Positions 62,001 to 64,000 of a stretch of DNA of 64,000 nucleotides are shown here, in pieces (position 1 is the first letter of the stretch; every line of letters begins with the position of its first letter). Made by a program: the position numbers and the translations under genes. The stretch is from Bugulina stolonifera. Taxonomy: Eukaryota; Bryozoa; Gymnolaemata; Cheilostomatida; Bugulidae. The notes under the pieces are model-generated. The model saw only the letters and a list, made by a program, of their open reading frames with translations, searched no databases and was not told the DNA's origin. The stretch covers positions 4,898,001-4,962,000 of the forward strand of contig OW285190.1 in the NCBI GenBank assembly GCA_935421135.1, read 5' to 3'.

Positions 62001-63205
62001 AAAAGTGGTACTTACTTATTACAGCGATTGCTGTCAGTATCAATAAGTATCTTTCACCCATATTAACTAGCAAAGGATCTGCTCGACAGTACTTCCTTTT
62101 GCTTTTTTAATTTAAAAACTTTCCGCATCCACCCTAGCGGTAGCGCGCGACACTAGCTGGACAACTATTTAAATTCTCAGAATATTTTTAACATGTAGTT
62201 TTGTTTTGTTTTGTTACTGTCGAGCCACTTGGCCATCCTATTTAACGGACCTCAGAAGTTTGAAACTCGTATGAGCGACAGGAGCTGGGCTCTGAGTGGA
62301 AGAGGTCACCTACCACAACAGGAGTGCAAGGTCAGTGACCACTACATCAATCTGCCACCCCAATGTGGTCACATACCCCGCCAGAATCTGGCTTCTCTTT
62401 GCGAATCAGGGCAGAGGTGGATCTTTAACGTGCGTGTTTTTGATGTAAACACTACACGGGACCTCTTGTATTATTTATACGCCCTGATCCGAACAGGTGC
62501 AGCTAGGGTGAAAGACTTGCTGAAGGCTGCACTGATACCAATATAATGAATATAAAAACAAAAACTTTGAATATGCTACAATGTAGTTACTAAATTGAAT
62601 GTACATTGCAACAACGGACAGTATATTCTTACATAAGGCTCCTCATACCATAGTCCAGCTCATGTTTTATAGTTTCCCTGATTAATGTGAGTATTATTAA
62701 ATGATATTCATTTGCTGATGTGTGACAAAGCAGTCCACTGTTATCTACATAATAGAAAGAGAGCGAAGAGACAATTGAAAGTGAAATCAAAGTGATGGTA
62801 GATGCAGAAATGAAATCCTTGATGGAATGCGTTAAAAAAATTATCGGTGATTCAGACAGACATCCCTATGACATAGGGTAAGTACAAATTCTTAATACAG
62901 CATAATATGCTATGCCACCGTTTAGAAAAGTGGTTATGTCCCATTATACCTACATATACACTGCATATGTATGCACATCATGTATATCAATAGCACAGCA
63001 AAGTGCATGATCACTGTAACATGCAATATACATGTGCATGTACGTGTATGCGCAGACTTCTAACGTAGCAGTGCATGGGACACGTTCAGCAATATTTCAG
63101 TCAGAGCTCTAAGAATTTCTTTATACTTCTATGCTTCTGTTTCTTTTCAGACCAACAAATGTTAATCAGGTGGAGTTCCAATTGAATTTACTCTCTTCTA
63201 AGTAA
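24979..63205 (+). CDS. Atlastin-like (GBP/dynamin superfamily) GTPase gene
   Basis: Nine exons (24979-25179, 32375-32515, 42648-42809, 45085-45165, 54143-54275, 58038-58168, 59092-59232, 62756-62877, 63151-63205) carry in order a VQIV strand, P-loop GKKRTGKS, W...GSE...SVTKGIW (G2 Thr), VLLMDCQG (G3), LIILQRDW (G4 RD) and the F..I..M.PMPG segment. This order and spacing match atlastin and GBP GTPases. The C-terminal exons are helical, acidic/basic and end in a stop with no membrane hairpin, unlike membrane-fusing atlastins. About 20 residues between G3 and G4 were not found. All splice phases agree among the placed exons. It is probably a soluble GTPase (inference). Introns are packed with transposons. 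Confidence 0.8.
25770..26610. repeat. 70-bp tandem repeat with GGGGACC boxes
   Basis: About twelve units with an exact 70-bp spacing in the right half (26341, 26411, 26481). The core is TTGTGGGGACCGCTAGCAGT, then TATTATATTGACTGTGTGCA and ACTTTCTATAAGAGTA. The left units are more degenerate. GTGGGGACC also recurs in the non-tandem stretch 25360-25640. It lies in the intron after the P-loop exon. Confidence 0.85.
26691..26735. repeat. Short (GTGCA)n repeat
   Basis: AGTGCAGTGCAGTGCAGTGC continues into GCAGCGCAGCGCTGTGCAG, a simple pentamer-type tract next to the 70-bp array. Confidence 0.7.
27121..27717 (+). pseudogene. Non-LTR retrotransposon (LINE) ORF2 fragment
   Basis: The plus-strand frames give the end of an apurinic-type endonuclease ([27 protein letters not shown]), a stop, then [20 protein letters not shown] and [14 protein letters not shown]. 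This is the linker that precedes reverse transcriptase in Jockey/CR1-type LINEs. The 5' end and the reverse transcriptase itself are missing. It ends abruptly at a 34-bp piece of LTR family 2. Confidence 0.7.
27719..27752 (+). repeat. 34-bp fragment of LTR family 2
   Basis: TGTAATGTTTTTGAGTATAG followed by TTGCATACGAG matches the start of the solo LTR at 28829 with two or three differences. It sits exactly between the LINE fragment and the duplicated P-loop exon. Confidence 0.7.
27767..27940 (+). pseudogene. Duplicated P-loop exon of the atlastin-like GTPase
   Basis: Nearly identical to 25005-25179 in DNA and protein, with the same [18 protein letters not shown] and the same CAGCAG|GT donor. 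Homology continues about 75-80 bp into the intron. The first part of the exon and the original acceptor are missing: homology starts at ATTAAGA, just after the LTR fragment. Without an acceptor it is probably not spliced, unless GCTGATAG upstream is used; that would change the N-terminus. Confidence 0.75.
28829..29458 (+). mobile_element. Solo LTR, family 2 copy D
   Basis: It starts TGTAATGTTTTTGAGTGC and ends AAAATGTGCTTACA. It is homologous to the inverted copy at 60520-61165 (shared ACATAAAAGAGTGAACAGTT, CTAACTCAAC and GGTCGG blocks). Flanks ATAT and ATAA match in three of four bases. No internal region. Confidence 0.75.
29459..32374. other. Intron stretch of the GTPase gene
   Basis: No recognised element. 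An open frame at 30415-30804 (129 codons, hydrophobic N-terminal half) has no recognised motif or splice context. A good acceptor at 31280 (TTCTTTTTCTTCTCAG) opens a short frame that does not fit the GTPase phase. Confidence 0.35.
32375..32515 (+). CDS. Atlastin-like GTPase exon: switch I region
   Basis: 47 codons, phase 0 at both ends, acceptor ATGTAG, donor GTAAAA. It contains [20 protein letters not shown] and [11 protein letters not shown]; the Thr before KGIW corresponds to the G2 threonine of GBP and atlastin. A solo LTR begins 9 bp after the exon. Confidence 0.85.
32525..33309 (+). mobile_element. Solo LTR, family 1 copy B
   Basis: Terminal inverted TGTAATGGT and ACCATTACA, flanked by ATAT on both sides (4-bp target duplication, or ATAT target preference). 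It has a TATA box TATATAAA at about 32983 and the poly(A) signal AATAAA at 33036, a normal LTR promoter and terminator arrangement with a short R region. No internal sequence. It lies 9 bp downstream of a GTPase exon. Confidence 0.85.
33325..33485 (-). repeat. Dispersed repeat with pol III-like boxes, body fragment (copy 3)
   Basis: It shares GGGCAGTAGACATGCTCTCA and AACTGCACACAAAGCACCCC with the bodies at 7385 and 19381. The tRNA-like head is not present. Confidence 0.45.
33486..34523. other. Intron stretch of the GTPase gene
   Basis: AT-rich, no exon or element recognised. Confidence 0.35.
34524..35198 (-). mobile_element. Solo LTR, family 1 copy C
   Basis: Inverted relative to copies A and B. 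Termini are TGTAATGGT and AACCATTACA, flanks ATAT on both sides. The minus strand holds TATATAAAGGAC and an AATAAAGACACATC region. It lies about 100 bp beyond the pol end of the gypsy remnant at 35290-38720 and could be that element's 3' LTR, but the ATAT flanks on both sides and the lack of a matching 5' LTR favour an independent solo LTR. Confidence 0.8.
35490..36532 (-). pseudogene. gypsy copy 2: integrase remnants
   Basis: Several short frames: an H2C2 zinc-binding stretch near 36300-36200 ([17 protein letters not shown]), a D-containing core block, and the C-terminal region at 35705-35490 ([28 protein letters not shown]). Broken by stops. Confidence 0.6.
36682..37077 (-). pseudogene. gypsy copy 2: RNase H domain
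   Basis: [32 protein letters not shown] and [13 protein letters not shown] match the Ty3/gypsy RNase H blocks, with the TDHKAL block intact. 131 open codons. Confidence 0.75.
37262..37609 (-). pseudogene. gypsy copy 2: reverse transcriptase core
   Basis: [38 protein letters not shown] and MADDIS represent RT motifs A, B and the catalytic x-x-DD of motif C. 115 codons before a stop. Confidence 0.75.
37689..38126 (-). pseudogene. gypsy copy 2: protease to RT N-terminal region
   Basis: 145 open codons, including [20 protein letters not shown] (retropepsin-like, but without the canonical D-S/T-G) and the RT entry region [16 protein letters not shown] followed by SQWSSPLV. Confidence 0.65.
38446..38673 (-). 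pseudogene. gypsy copy 2: gag C-terminal fragment
   Basis: Basic Lys/Arg/Gln-rich segment followed by a CCHC-like [17 protein letters not shown] stop follows, and a second Cys-His stretch lies in the next bases ([13 protein letters not shown] type). Confidence 0.6.
39506..39999 (-). pseudogene. gypsy copy 1: RNase H
   Basis: [36 protein letters not shown] and [14 protein letters not shown] match RNase H blocks. A frameshift follows, and the usual T-D-x-K-P block reads ETGNRPL, so a catalytic Asp appears replaced by Gly. Confidence 0.7.
40200..40783 (-). pseudogene. gypsy copy 1: reverse transcriptase
   Basis: [39 protein letters not shown] (motif 2), [15 protein letters not shown] (motif A) and, after a frameshift, [10 protein letters not shown] (motif C, DD intact). 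Confidence 0.75.
40965..41335 (+). pseudogene. gypsy copy 1: gag C-terminal half, inverted
   Basis: On the plus strand [20 protein letters not shown], a stop, then [20 protein letters not shown], the second half of the capsid fold. It reads against the rest of the element. Confidence 0.65.
41322..41351. repeat. Perfect palindrome at the inversion junction
   Basis: AACGTAATATATGTT is followed by its exact inverted copy AACATATATTACGTT with a single shared A between. It marks the junction between the two opposite-strand gag halves. Confidence 0.85.
41335..41541 (-). pseudogene. gypsy copy 1: gag N-terminal half
   Basis: [20 protein letters not shown] and [18 protein letters not shown] correspond to the capsid-like start of Ty3/gypsy Gag. 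It stops at a palindromic junction. Confidence 0.6.
42557..42605. repeat. (TTA)n microsatellite
   Basis: About 16 TTA/ATT triplets with one interruption, 40 bp upstream of a GTPase exon. Confidence 0.95.
42648..42809 (+). CDS. Atlastin-like GTPase exon: DxxG switch II
   Basis: 54 codons, phase 0 at both ends, acceptor TTTCACAG, donor [22 protein letters not shown] holds the G3 D-x-x-G (DCQG); [19 protein letters not shown] and DLEHLE follow as in atlastin (V-Y-N and DLQHLQ positions). Confidence 0.9.
42810..43929. other. Intron stretch between the G3 and G4 exons
   Basis: An exon of about 57 bp is expected between here and 45084 for the residues joining G3 to G4. A good acceptor at 43191 opens a frame without a fitting donor. 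Nothing else was recognised. Confidence 0.3.
43930..44104 (-). CDS. Class B (secretin-type) GPCR exon, TM2 region
   Basis: The exon has a CTATAG acceptor and GTAAGT donor; 58 codons after one phase base. [20 protein letters not shown] with [11 protein letters not shown] matches the TM2 block of secretin-type receptors (R-N-x-I-H-x-N-L-F-x-S-F-x-L-R). An acidic loop ([10 protein letters not shown]) follows. It is antisense inside the GTPase gene. TM1 and TM3 exons were not found nearby, so it may be part of a nested gene or an isolated fragment. A hAT element begins 38 bp upstream. Confidence 0.65.
44143..44942. mobile_element. hAT-type non-autonomous element, 800 bp
   Basis: Perfect terminal inverted repeat CAGGGCTTAAAGTGTA and TACACTTTAAGCCCTG, and a perfect 8-bp target duplication AGCAGTAC (44135-44142 and 44943-44950). 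The CAGGG...CCCTG ends and 8-bp duplication are hAT features. No transposase ORF. Confidence 0.92.
45085..45165 (+). CDS. Atlastin-like GTPase exon: RD (G4) motif
   Basis: 27 codons, phase 0 at both ends, acceptor AAGCAG, donor [26 protein letters not shown] carries the RD dipeptide that replaces NKxD in the GBP and atlastin families, followed by EDFFTRL. Confidence 0.8.
45405..45450 (+). ncRNA. Hammerhead-like fold with A at the G12 position
   Basis: Stem I CTGCA/TGCAG, core CTGATGA, stem II GGTGT-TAA-ACACC, then AAAA where GAAA is required, stem III CAG/CTG and a GTA cleavage triplet. Everything but G12 is present. G12 is the usual general base, so the site is likely weak or inactive (family knowledge). 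A second copy is at 53261-53307. Confidence 0.55.
45598..45655 (-). ncRNA. Hammerhead ribozyme, PLE copy 1 left arm
   Basis: An exact inverted copy of the ribozyme at 46842-46899: stem I 12 bp, core CTGATGA, stem II, GAAA, the palindromic CTACGTAG stem III region, TA and stem I 3' strand GTGAAATAAATC. Confidence 0.85.
45890..46755 (+). pseudogene. PLE copy 1: RT C-terminus and GIY-YIG endonuclease
   Basis: The first frame gives [18 protein letters not shown] and [15 protein letters not shown] (PLE RT thumb region). After a frameshift in a poly-A run near 46300, the second frame gives [25 protein letters not shown] (GIY-YIG core, here YVG) and [12 protein letters not shown]. The last part has intact H, E and basic catalytic-type residues. 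The frameshift makes the copy defective. Confidence 0.8.
46842..46899 (+). ncRNA. Hammerhead ribozyme (type I), PLE copy 1 right arm
   Basis: GATTTATTTTAC (stem I 5'), CTGATGA, GTACTTGAAGTAT (stem II), GAAA, CTACGTAG (stem III, minimal with palindromic loop), TA, then GTGAAATAAATC (stem I 3'). Stem I pairs over 12 bp with one G-U. The cleavage triplet is GUA. Short stem III with a palindromic loop is the usual PLE hammerhead form. Confidence 0.88.
46939..47045. repeat. (TA)n microsatellite between the two PLEs
   Basis: About 100 bp of nearly uninterrupted TA separates the 3' ends of the two Penelope-like elements, which lie tail to tail. Confidence 0.95.
47165..47222 (-). ncRNA. Hammerhead ribozyme, PLE copy 2 3' end
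   Basis: On the minus strand: stem I GATTTCATTTTAC pairing with GAAAAATGAATT (one mismatch), core CTGATGA, stem II GTACTTACAAGTAC (6 bp), GAAA, palindromic CTATATAG and TA. The stem II changes relative to copy 1 are compensated, which supports the fold. Confidence 0.82.
47275..48099. mobile_element. Probable DNA transposon nested in PLE copy 2
   Basis: The left end GGGTATGCTACGTGGACGCA and the inverted right end GAGCATGCTACACAAACGCA share about two thirds of positions. It may be flanked by TA (Tc1/mariner-type), though this is not certain. The right part contains the hairpin AACGCAAAATTTATGC. No transposase was seen. Confidence 0.55.
48040..48082. repeat. Near-perfect hairpin
   Basis: AACGCAAAATTTATGC, a 5-bp spacer, then GCATAAATTTTGCGTT; the arms are fully complementary over 16 bp. 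Confidence 0.85.
48180..49000 (-). pseudogene. PLE copy 2: RT C-terminus and GIY-YIG endonuclease
   Basis: [48 protein letters not shown], then [19 protein letters not shown] and [18 protein letters not shown]. Stops occur after KIAYNTK. It is closely related to copy 1, so both come from one family. Confidence 0.8.
49008..49870. mobile_element. MITE with CAAGGAG termini, copy 2, nested in PLE copy 2
   Basis: Inverted termini CAAGGAGTAAGAGAGAGAAG and its complement, extending inward through GGAGGCTCGTCC and GTTCGATGTGC. It is flanked by GTTTACAT on both sides (49000-49007 and 49871-49878), an 8-bp target duplication that fits hAT. Removing it restores the PLE coding order. Confidence 0.9.
49873..50087 (-). 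pseudogene. PLE copy 2: RT catalytic motif C fragment
   Basis: [20 protein letters not shown] and [19 protein letters not shown]. The catalytic Y-x-D-D of PLE RTs reads YRDG, so the second Asp is replaced by Gly. It is bounded on one side by the 2.07-kb DNA transposon and on the other by the 0.86-kb MITE. Confidence 0.8.
50092..52160 (+). mobile_element. 2.07-kb DNA transposon with GTTACTCCGTTACC subterminal repeats
   Basis: Terminal inverted repeat GGGTAAGATCAAGCG at both ends with a 4-bp target duplication CAAA (50088-50091 and 52161-52164). TTACTCCGTTACC occurs six times (about 50471, 50638, 51745, 51759, 51959, 52132). It interrupts the RT of PLE copy 2 between motifs B and C. Degenerate coding for a transposase-like protein lies at 50780-51350. 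I cannot assign it to a named superfamily. Confidence 0.8.
50780..51351 (+). pseudogene. Degenerate transposase-like ORF
   Basis: Frames in order: a helix [14 protein letters not shown], then [20 protein letters not shown] with DASWEFFP, then after a frameshift [20 protein letters not shown] and [16 protein letters not shown], then a frame ending in [18 protein letters not shown]. The D-G-A-x-x-F-K and H-G-x-G-x-x-D-G-x-G-G blocks recall uncharacterised metazoan repetitive proteins that look like DDE transposases (from memory, unverified). Confidence 0.55.
52195..52985 (-). pseudogene. PLE copy 2: N-terminal domain and first half of RT
   Basis: [18 protein letters not shown] (PLE N-terminal block), [20 protein letters not shown] and [20 protein letters not shown] (RT motifs 1-2), [19 protein letters not shown] (motif A, D present) and [14 protein letters not shown] (motif B region). 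Two overlapping frames separated by a frameshift near 52790. Confidence 0.8.
53008..53206. repeat. Large palindromic repeat (foldback element)
   Basis: ACTTGAAATGAATCCATACA at the left is mirrored by TGTATGGATTCATTTCAAGT at the right, around a TA/CA-rich centre that is itself palindromic. ACTTGAATTGAATT and ATTCAACTCAAGT extend the arms outward. Confidence 0.75.
53261..53307 (-). ncRNA. Hammerhead-like fold with A at the G12 position, second copy
   Basis: On the minus strand: GCTGCG, core CTGATGA, GGTGTAAAAAAGCC, AAAACAG, AATG, CTGTC then CGCC. The flanking sequence (AGTATTAC, GTGTTCCCAGGGATAACTCT) is homologous to that around 45370-45405, so it is the same repeat family in the opposite orientation. 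G12 is again A. Confidence 0.5.
54143..54275 (+). CDS. Atlastin-like GTPase exon: end of the G domain
   Basis: Acceptor TTTGTCAG, donor GTAATG, phase 0 to 1. [20 protein letters not shown] and [14 protein letters not shown] correspond to the I-x-x-x-F-x-x-I-x-x-F-L-L-P-x-P-G segment of atlastins and GBPs. Confidence 0.82.
54372..54690 (+). repeat. 5' LTR of the copia element
   Basis: TGTTGAGAGATAGC to CATCCTCAACA with TGTTGA/TCAACA ends. It contains the gag start codon (54667) near its 3' end. Confidence 0.92.
54667..56025 (+). CDS. copia gag-protease part of the polyprotein
   Basis: 452 codons starting in the 5' LTR. Gag helices ([40 protein letters not shown]), CCHC-like knuckles ([14 protein letters not shown] and [14 protein letters not shown]), an aspartic protease [13 protein letters not shown], and the pre-integrase zinc-binding start ([15 protein letters not shown]). 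It ends at a TAG that interrupts the frame within the pre-integrase block. Confidence 0.85.
   Translation: MSSSTSSTGYGPSGHRNRLYYDGNPTNYTIWETRFLNYLYTQDKKVHKAILPKPESGEDDAGFAEQNRMAYAELVQVLDEKSLLLILNDAADDGRKALKILRQHFASTEKPRVLTLYEELTTIHMMEHEDVTDYMIRGERAATGLRTAGEQITDNLIIAMLLKGLPESFKPFVVVHTQLDRVKTLAEFKSLLHNYASTEAMRSQREMSTAMSAQSQPQSKPNKTQCTACAKYGHTYRECPIKATLTCSYCHKGWHVEAVCRAKKRKKADTQNKHKQNTANLSSFSFYINTHAGNVSGPKPTLNDKLLVDCGATSHIVNRPERFTAYDQKFNPKEHSLELADGTRSNDLVKAKGDAVFHILDADGQTREITLKNSLLAPSFPTNLFSVRSAVESGAQVTFSKDSNTLKAGSTDFNIVKEGQLYFLQTQSDSACTAKTLEQWHKDLGHMNYADI
54691..54704 (+). promoter_or_regulatory. Primer-binding site, half-tRNA type
   Basis: GGTTATGGGCCCAG follows the LTR directly. It is complementary to the anticodon arm of initiator methionine tRNA rather than to its 3' end, the half-tRNA priming known for copia. 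Confidence 0.8.
56029..57264 (+). pseudogene. copia integrase and start of RT
   Basis: In the same frame after the [12 protein letters not shown] (zinc Cys pair), [10 protein letters not shown] (first catalytic Asp), [11 protein letters not shown] (second Asp) and [16 protein letters not shown] (Glu), then the GKPD-type C-terminal domain and an acidic linker. The RT begins at [19 protein letters not shown] and then breaks off. The D-D-E triad is intact. Confidence 0.85.
57280..57503 (+). pseudogene. copia RNase H remnant
   Basis: DNQ-stop-AIALTK then [18 protein letters not shown] and [15 protein letters not shown], the last part of copia RNase H. The TGA within DNQxA is a premature stop. 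The final frame ends six bases into the 3' LTR. Confidence 0.8.
57498..57816 (+). repeat. 3' LTR of the copia element
   Basis: No difference from the 5' LTR was seen over 319 bp. It is preceded by a purine-rich tract (GAGGGGGTG). Confidence 0.92.
58038..58168 (+). CDS. Atlastin-like GTPase exon: helical region 1
   Basis: Acceptor CTTCAG, donor GTGAGT, phase 1 to 0. It encodes [20 protein letters not shown] and [18 protein letters not shown], similar in position to the L-x-x-L-I-P-x-L-L-S-P-E-N segment of atlastin. Confidence 0.75.
59092..59232 (+). CDS. Atlastin-like GTPase exon: helical region 2
   Basis: 47 codons, phase 0 at both ends, acceptor TTTTCAG, donor [26 protein letters not shown] and [20 protein letters not shown]; amphipathic. 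Confidence 0.75.
59285..59700 (+). repeat. Dispersed repeat ending in a tRNA-Leu-like block
   Basis: Homologous to the inverted copy at 62211-62530 (GTTAAAGATCCACTTCTGCC, GGCCAGATTCTGG, ATTTGGGTGGCAGGG). It ends in GGATGGCCAAGTGGCTC with a B-box-like AGTTCGAGTCT at 59670, which resembles a leucine tRNA. Probably a SINE. Confidence 0.6.
60520..61165 (-). mobile_element. Solo LTR, family 2 copy E
   Basis: The minus strand starts TGTAATGTTTTGTGC and ends AAAAGTGCTTACA; homologous to copy D. It lies in the GTPase intron between exons 59092 and 62756. The flanks (TGAT and ATAT) show no clear duplication. Confidence 0.7.
61166..62210. other. Intron stretch
   Basis: No exon or repeat recognised; several TACATGTA motifs. 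Confidence 0.35.
62211..62530 (-). repeat. Dispersed repeat, inverted copy
   Basis: The reverse complement of the 59285 repeat, including GATGGCCAAGTGGCTCGACA at its right end in minus orientation. The long plus-strand open frame here is antisense to the repeat and is not considered a gene. Confidence 0.6.
62756..62877 (+). CDS. Atlastin-like GTPase exon: helical region 3
   Basis: Phase 0 to 2, acceptor AATAG, donor [26 protein letters not shown] and [16 protein letters not shown], a charged helix. Confidence 0.75.
63151..63205 (+). CDS. Atlastin-like GTPase terminal exon with stop
   Basis: Acceptor TTTTCAG; the split codon GG|A gives Gly, then [17 protein letters not shown] and TAA at 63203. 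No hydrophobic segment follows. A canonical AATAAA was not seen close by. Confidence 0.7.
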
Positions 63206-63754
63206 TAACGATTGTCAGGATCAAACTGAATGTGGTATAACCAGTATTACCAACTTCATTCCAATATTTAAAGTTTTACATAAATCATACATTTTCATGT
63301 AGTAGCTATGTAATATAGGTAATTGTTTTTCAAAATGTGCAACAAAACTTCATATAGTATAAGCAGTTTGTCTGTTGTACATTGTAAGATAAATTTAGGC
63401 TAGTGCTGCACAATGTTCCGATTTCAAACAATGTTTGCGGTGTACAACCTGTCGGCGTGAGATATTATCTTTTTAAGTTGTTTCGAACAGTGTCGCTTTG
63501 TCGACATTTCGTGCCCAAACGATATGAATATGGTTCAATGTTATCGAAGCAGTATCATGCCAGTATTCGGTTGATATTCATCCATTCTAATAGTTTTGTT
63601 AACTTCCTGTAAAACTAGGTTGCATGCTTTTGTGTTTTCGGTTTCACATACACTGCCAGCGAGGCATAGTAGATATACGGTGATTGCCAGGCCGTTGATG
63701 TCGTAGAGGTAATAATAAAAATAATAAGTACATGTACATGTGCATGTGCATGTA

Positions 63755-64000
63755 CAGTCTCTGCAAAAAGTCTGGAATATTATGCTTCCGCATAGCAAAT
63801 AAGTGATATCTTTGAATTTGATAAATAATCAAAGAATATTAGGATTTTTGGTCAATTTTTTTGTTAGTATTCATCACAAGCGTTTCATAAGAACATATAC
63901 TGAAAGAATTTGGAGTATTTTAAATACTTAGTGGGGTAACTCCTGTTGGCAATGACTCCCTCGATTCTTCTCGGCATCAATTTTACAAGGGTTTGGTAGT
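63755..64000 (-). mobile_element. Tc1/mariner-type transposon, cut by the window end
   Basis: It starts after a TA with CAGTCTCTGCAAAAAGTCTG, a Tc1-type terminal sequence. The transposase end is encoded on the minus strand. The rest lies beyond position 64000. Confidence 0.75.
63885..63998 (-). CDS. Tc1-type transposase C-terminus (partial)
   Basis: 38 codons ending in TGA at 63885. LVKLMPRRIEGVIANRSYPT with KY corresponds to the conserved Tc1 end M-P-R-R-x-x-x-V-I-x-x-x-G-x-x-T-K-Y. The frame is open to the window edge. Confidence 0.75.
   Translation of the reverse strand, partial: YQTLVKLMPRRIEGVIANRSYPTKYLKYSKFFQYMFL

Noticed and set aside
62211..62546. 111-codon plus-strand open frame
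   Set aside because: It is antisense to a dispersed repeat whose other copy (59285-59700) does not keep the frame.

Overview
The window looks like animal nuclear DNA, probably from a marine invertebrate (a sponge or similar early-branching metazoan). It is AT-rich, with short exons separated by long introns that are full of transposable elements. Recognisable coding exons belong to an atlastin/GBP-type dynamin-family GTPase, a phosphagen kinase and a secretin-type (class B) GPCR. There is no bacterial gene organisation. The species assignment is inference only.

Left part (1-14 kb). A minus-strand gene starts at 6895 and runs off the left edge. Nine exons with canonical splice sites can be joined in frame; they encode a basic, proline/lysine/serine-rich protein with K-V-T-L-P-P-V repeats. 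Its last visible intron carries two minisatellites (37 bp x 21 and 30 bp x 7), and another intron carries a solo LTR. Possible exons of a second minus-strand gene with a membrane segment follow (7.99-11.2 kb); its candidate first exon lies inside a MITE. Two plus-strand phosphagen-kinase-like exons (12.8-13.2 kb) sit between tRNA-derived SINE copies.

Middle (14-24 kb). This stretch is gene-poor. It holds a non-autonomous hAT element with a perfect 8-bp target duplication (15.4-16.2 kb), simple repeats and hairpins, and an LTR retrotransposon (19.9-23.1 kb, minus strand) that encodes a gag plus two further ORFs but no pol.

Right part (25-63.2 kb). One plus-strand gene for an atlastin-like GTPase spans at least 38 kb. 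Nine exons were placed (24979 to the stop at 63205), covering the P-loop, switch T, DxxG and RD motifs and helical C-terminal segments; no membrane hairpin is visible. Its introns hold most of the transposons: solo LTRs, a duplicated P-loop exon beside a LINE fragment, two degenerate Ty3/gypsy elements, an antisense class-B GPCR exon, an 800-bp hAT element, two Penelope-like elements (PLEs) arranged tail to tail with three hammerhead ribozymes, a 2.07-kb DNA transposon inside the PLE, and a Ty1/copia element whose LTRs read identical although its reverse transcriptase is deleted. A Tc1-type transposon begins at the right edge.

Exons were placed by hand from splice consensus, reading frame and phase agreement. 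Transposon families were named from protein motifs remembered from those families. No database search was run.
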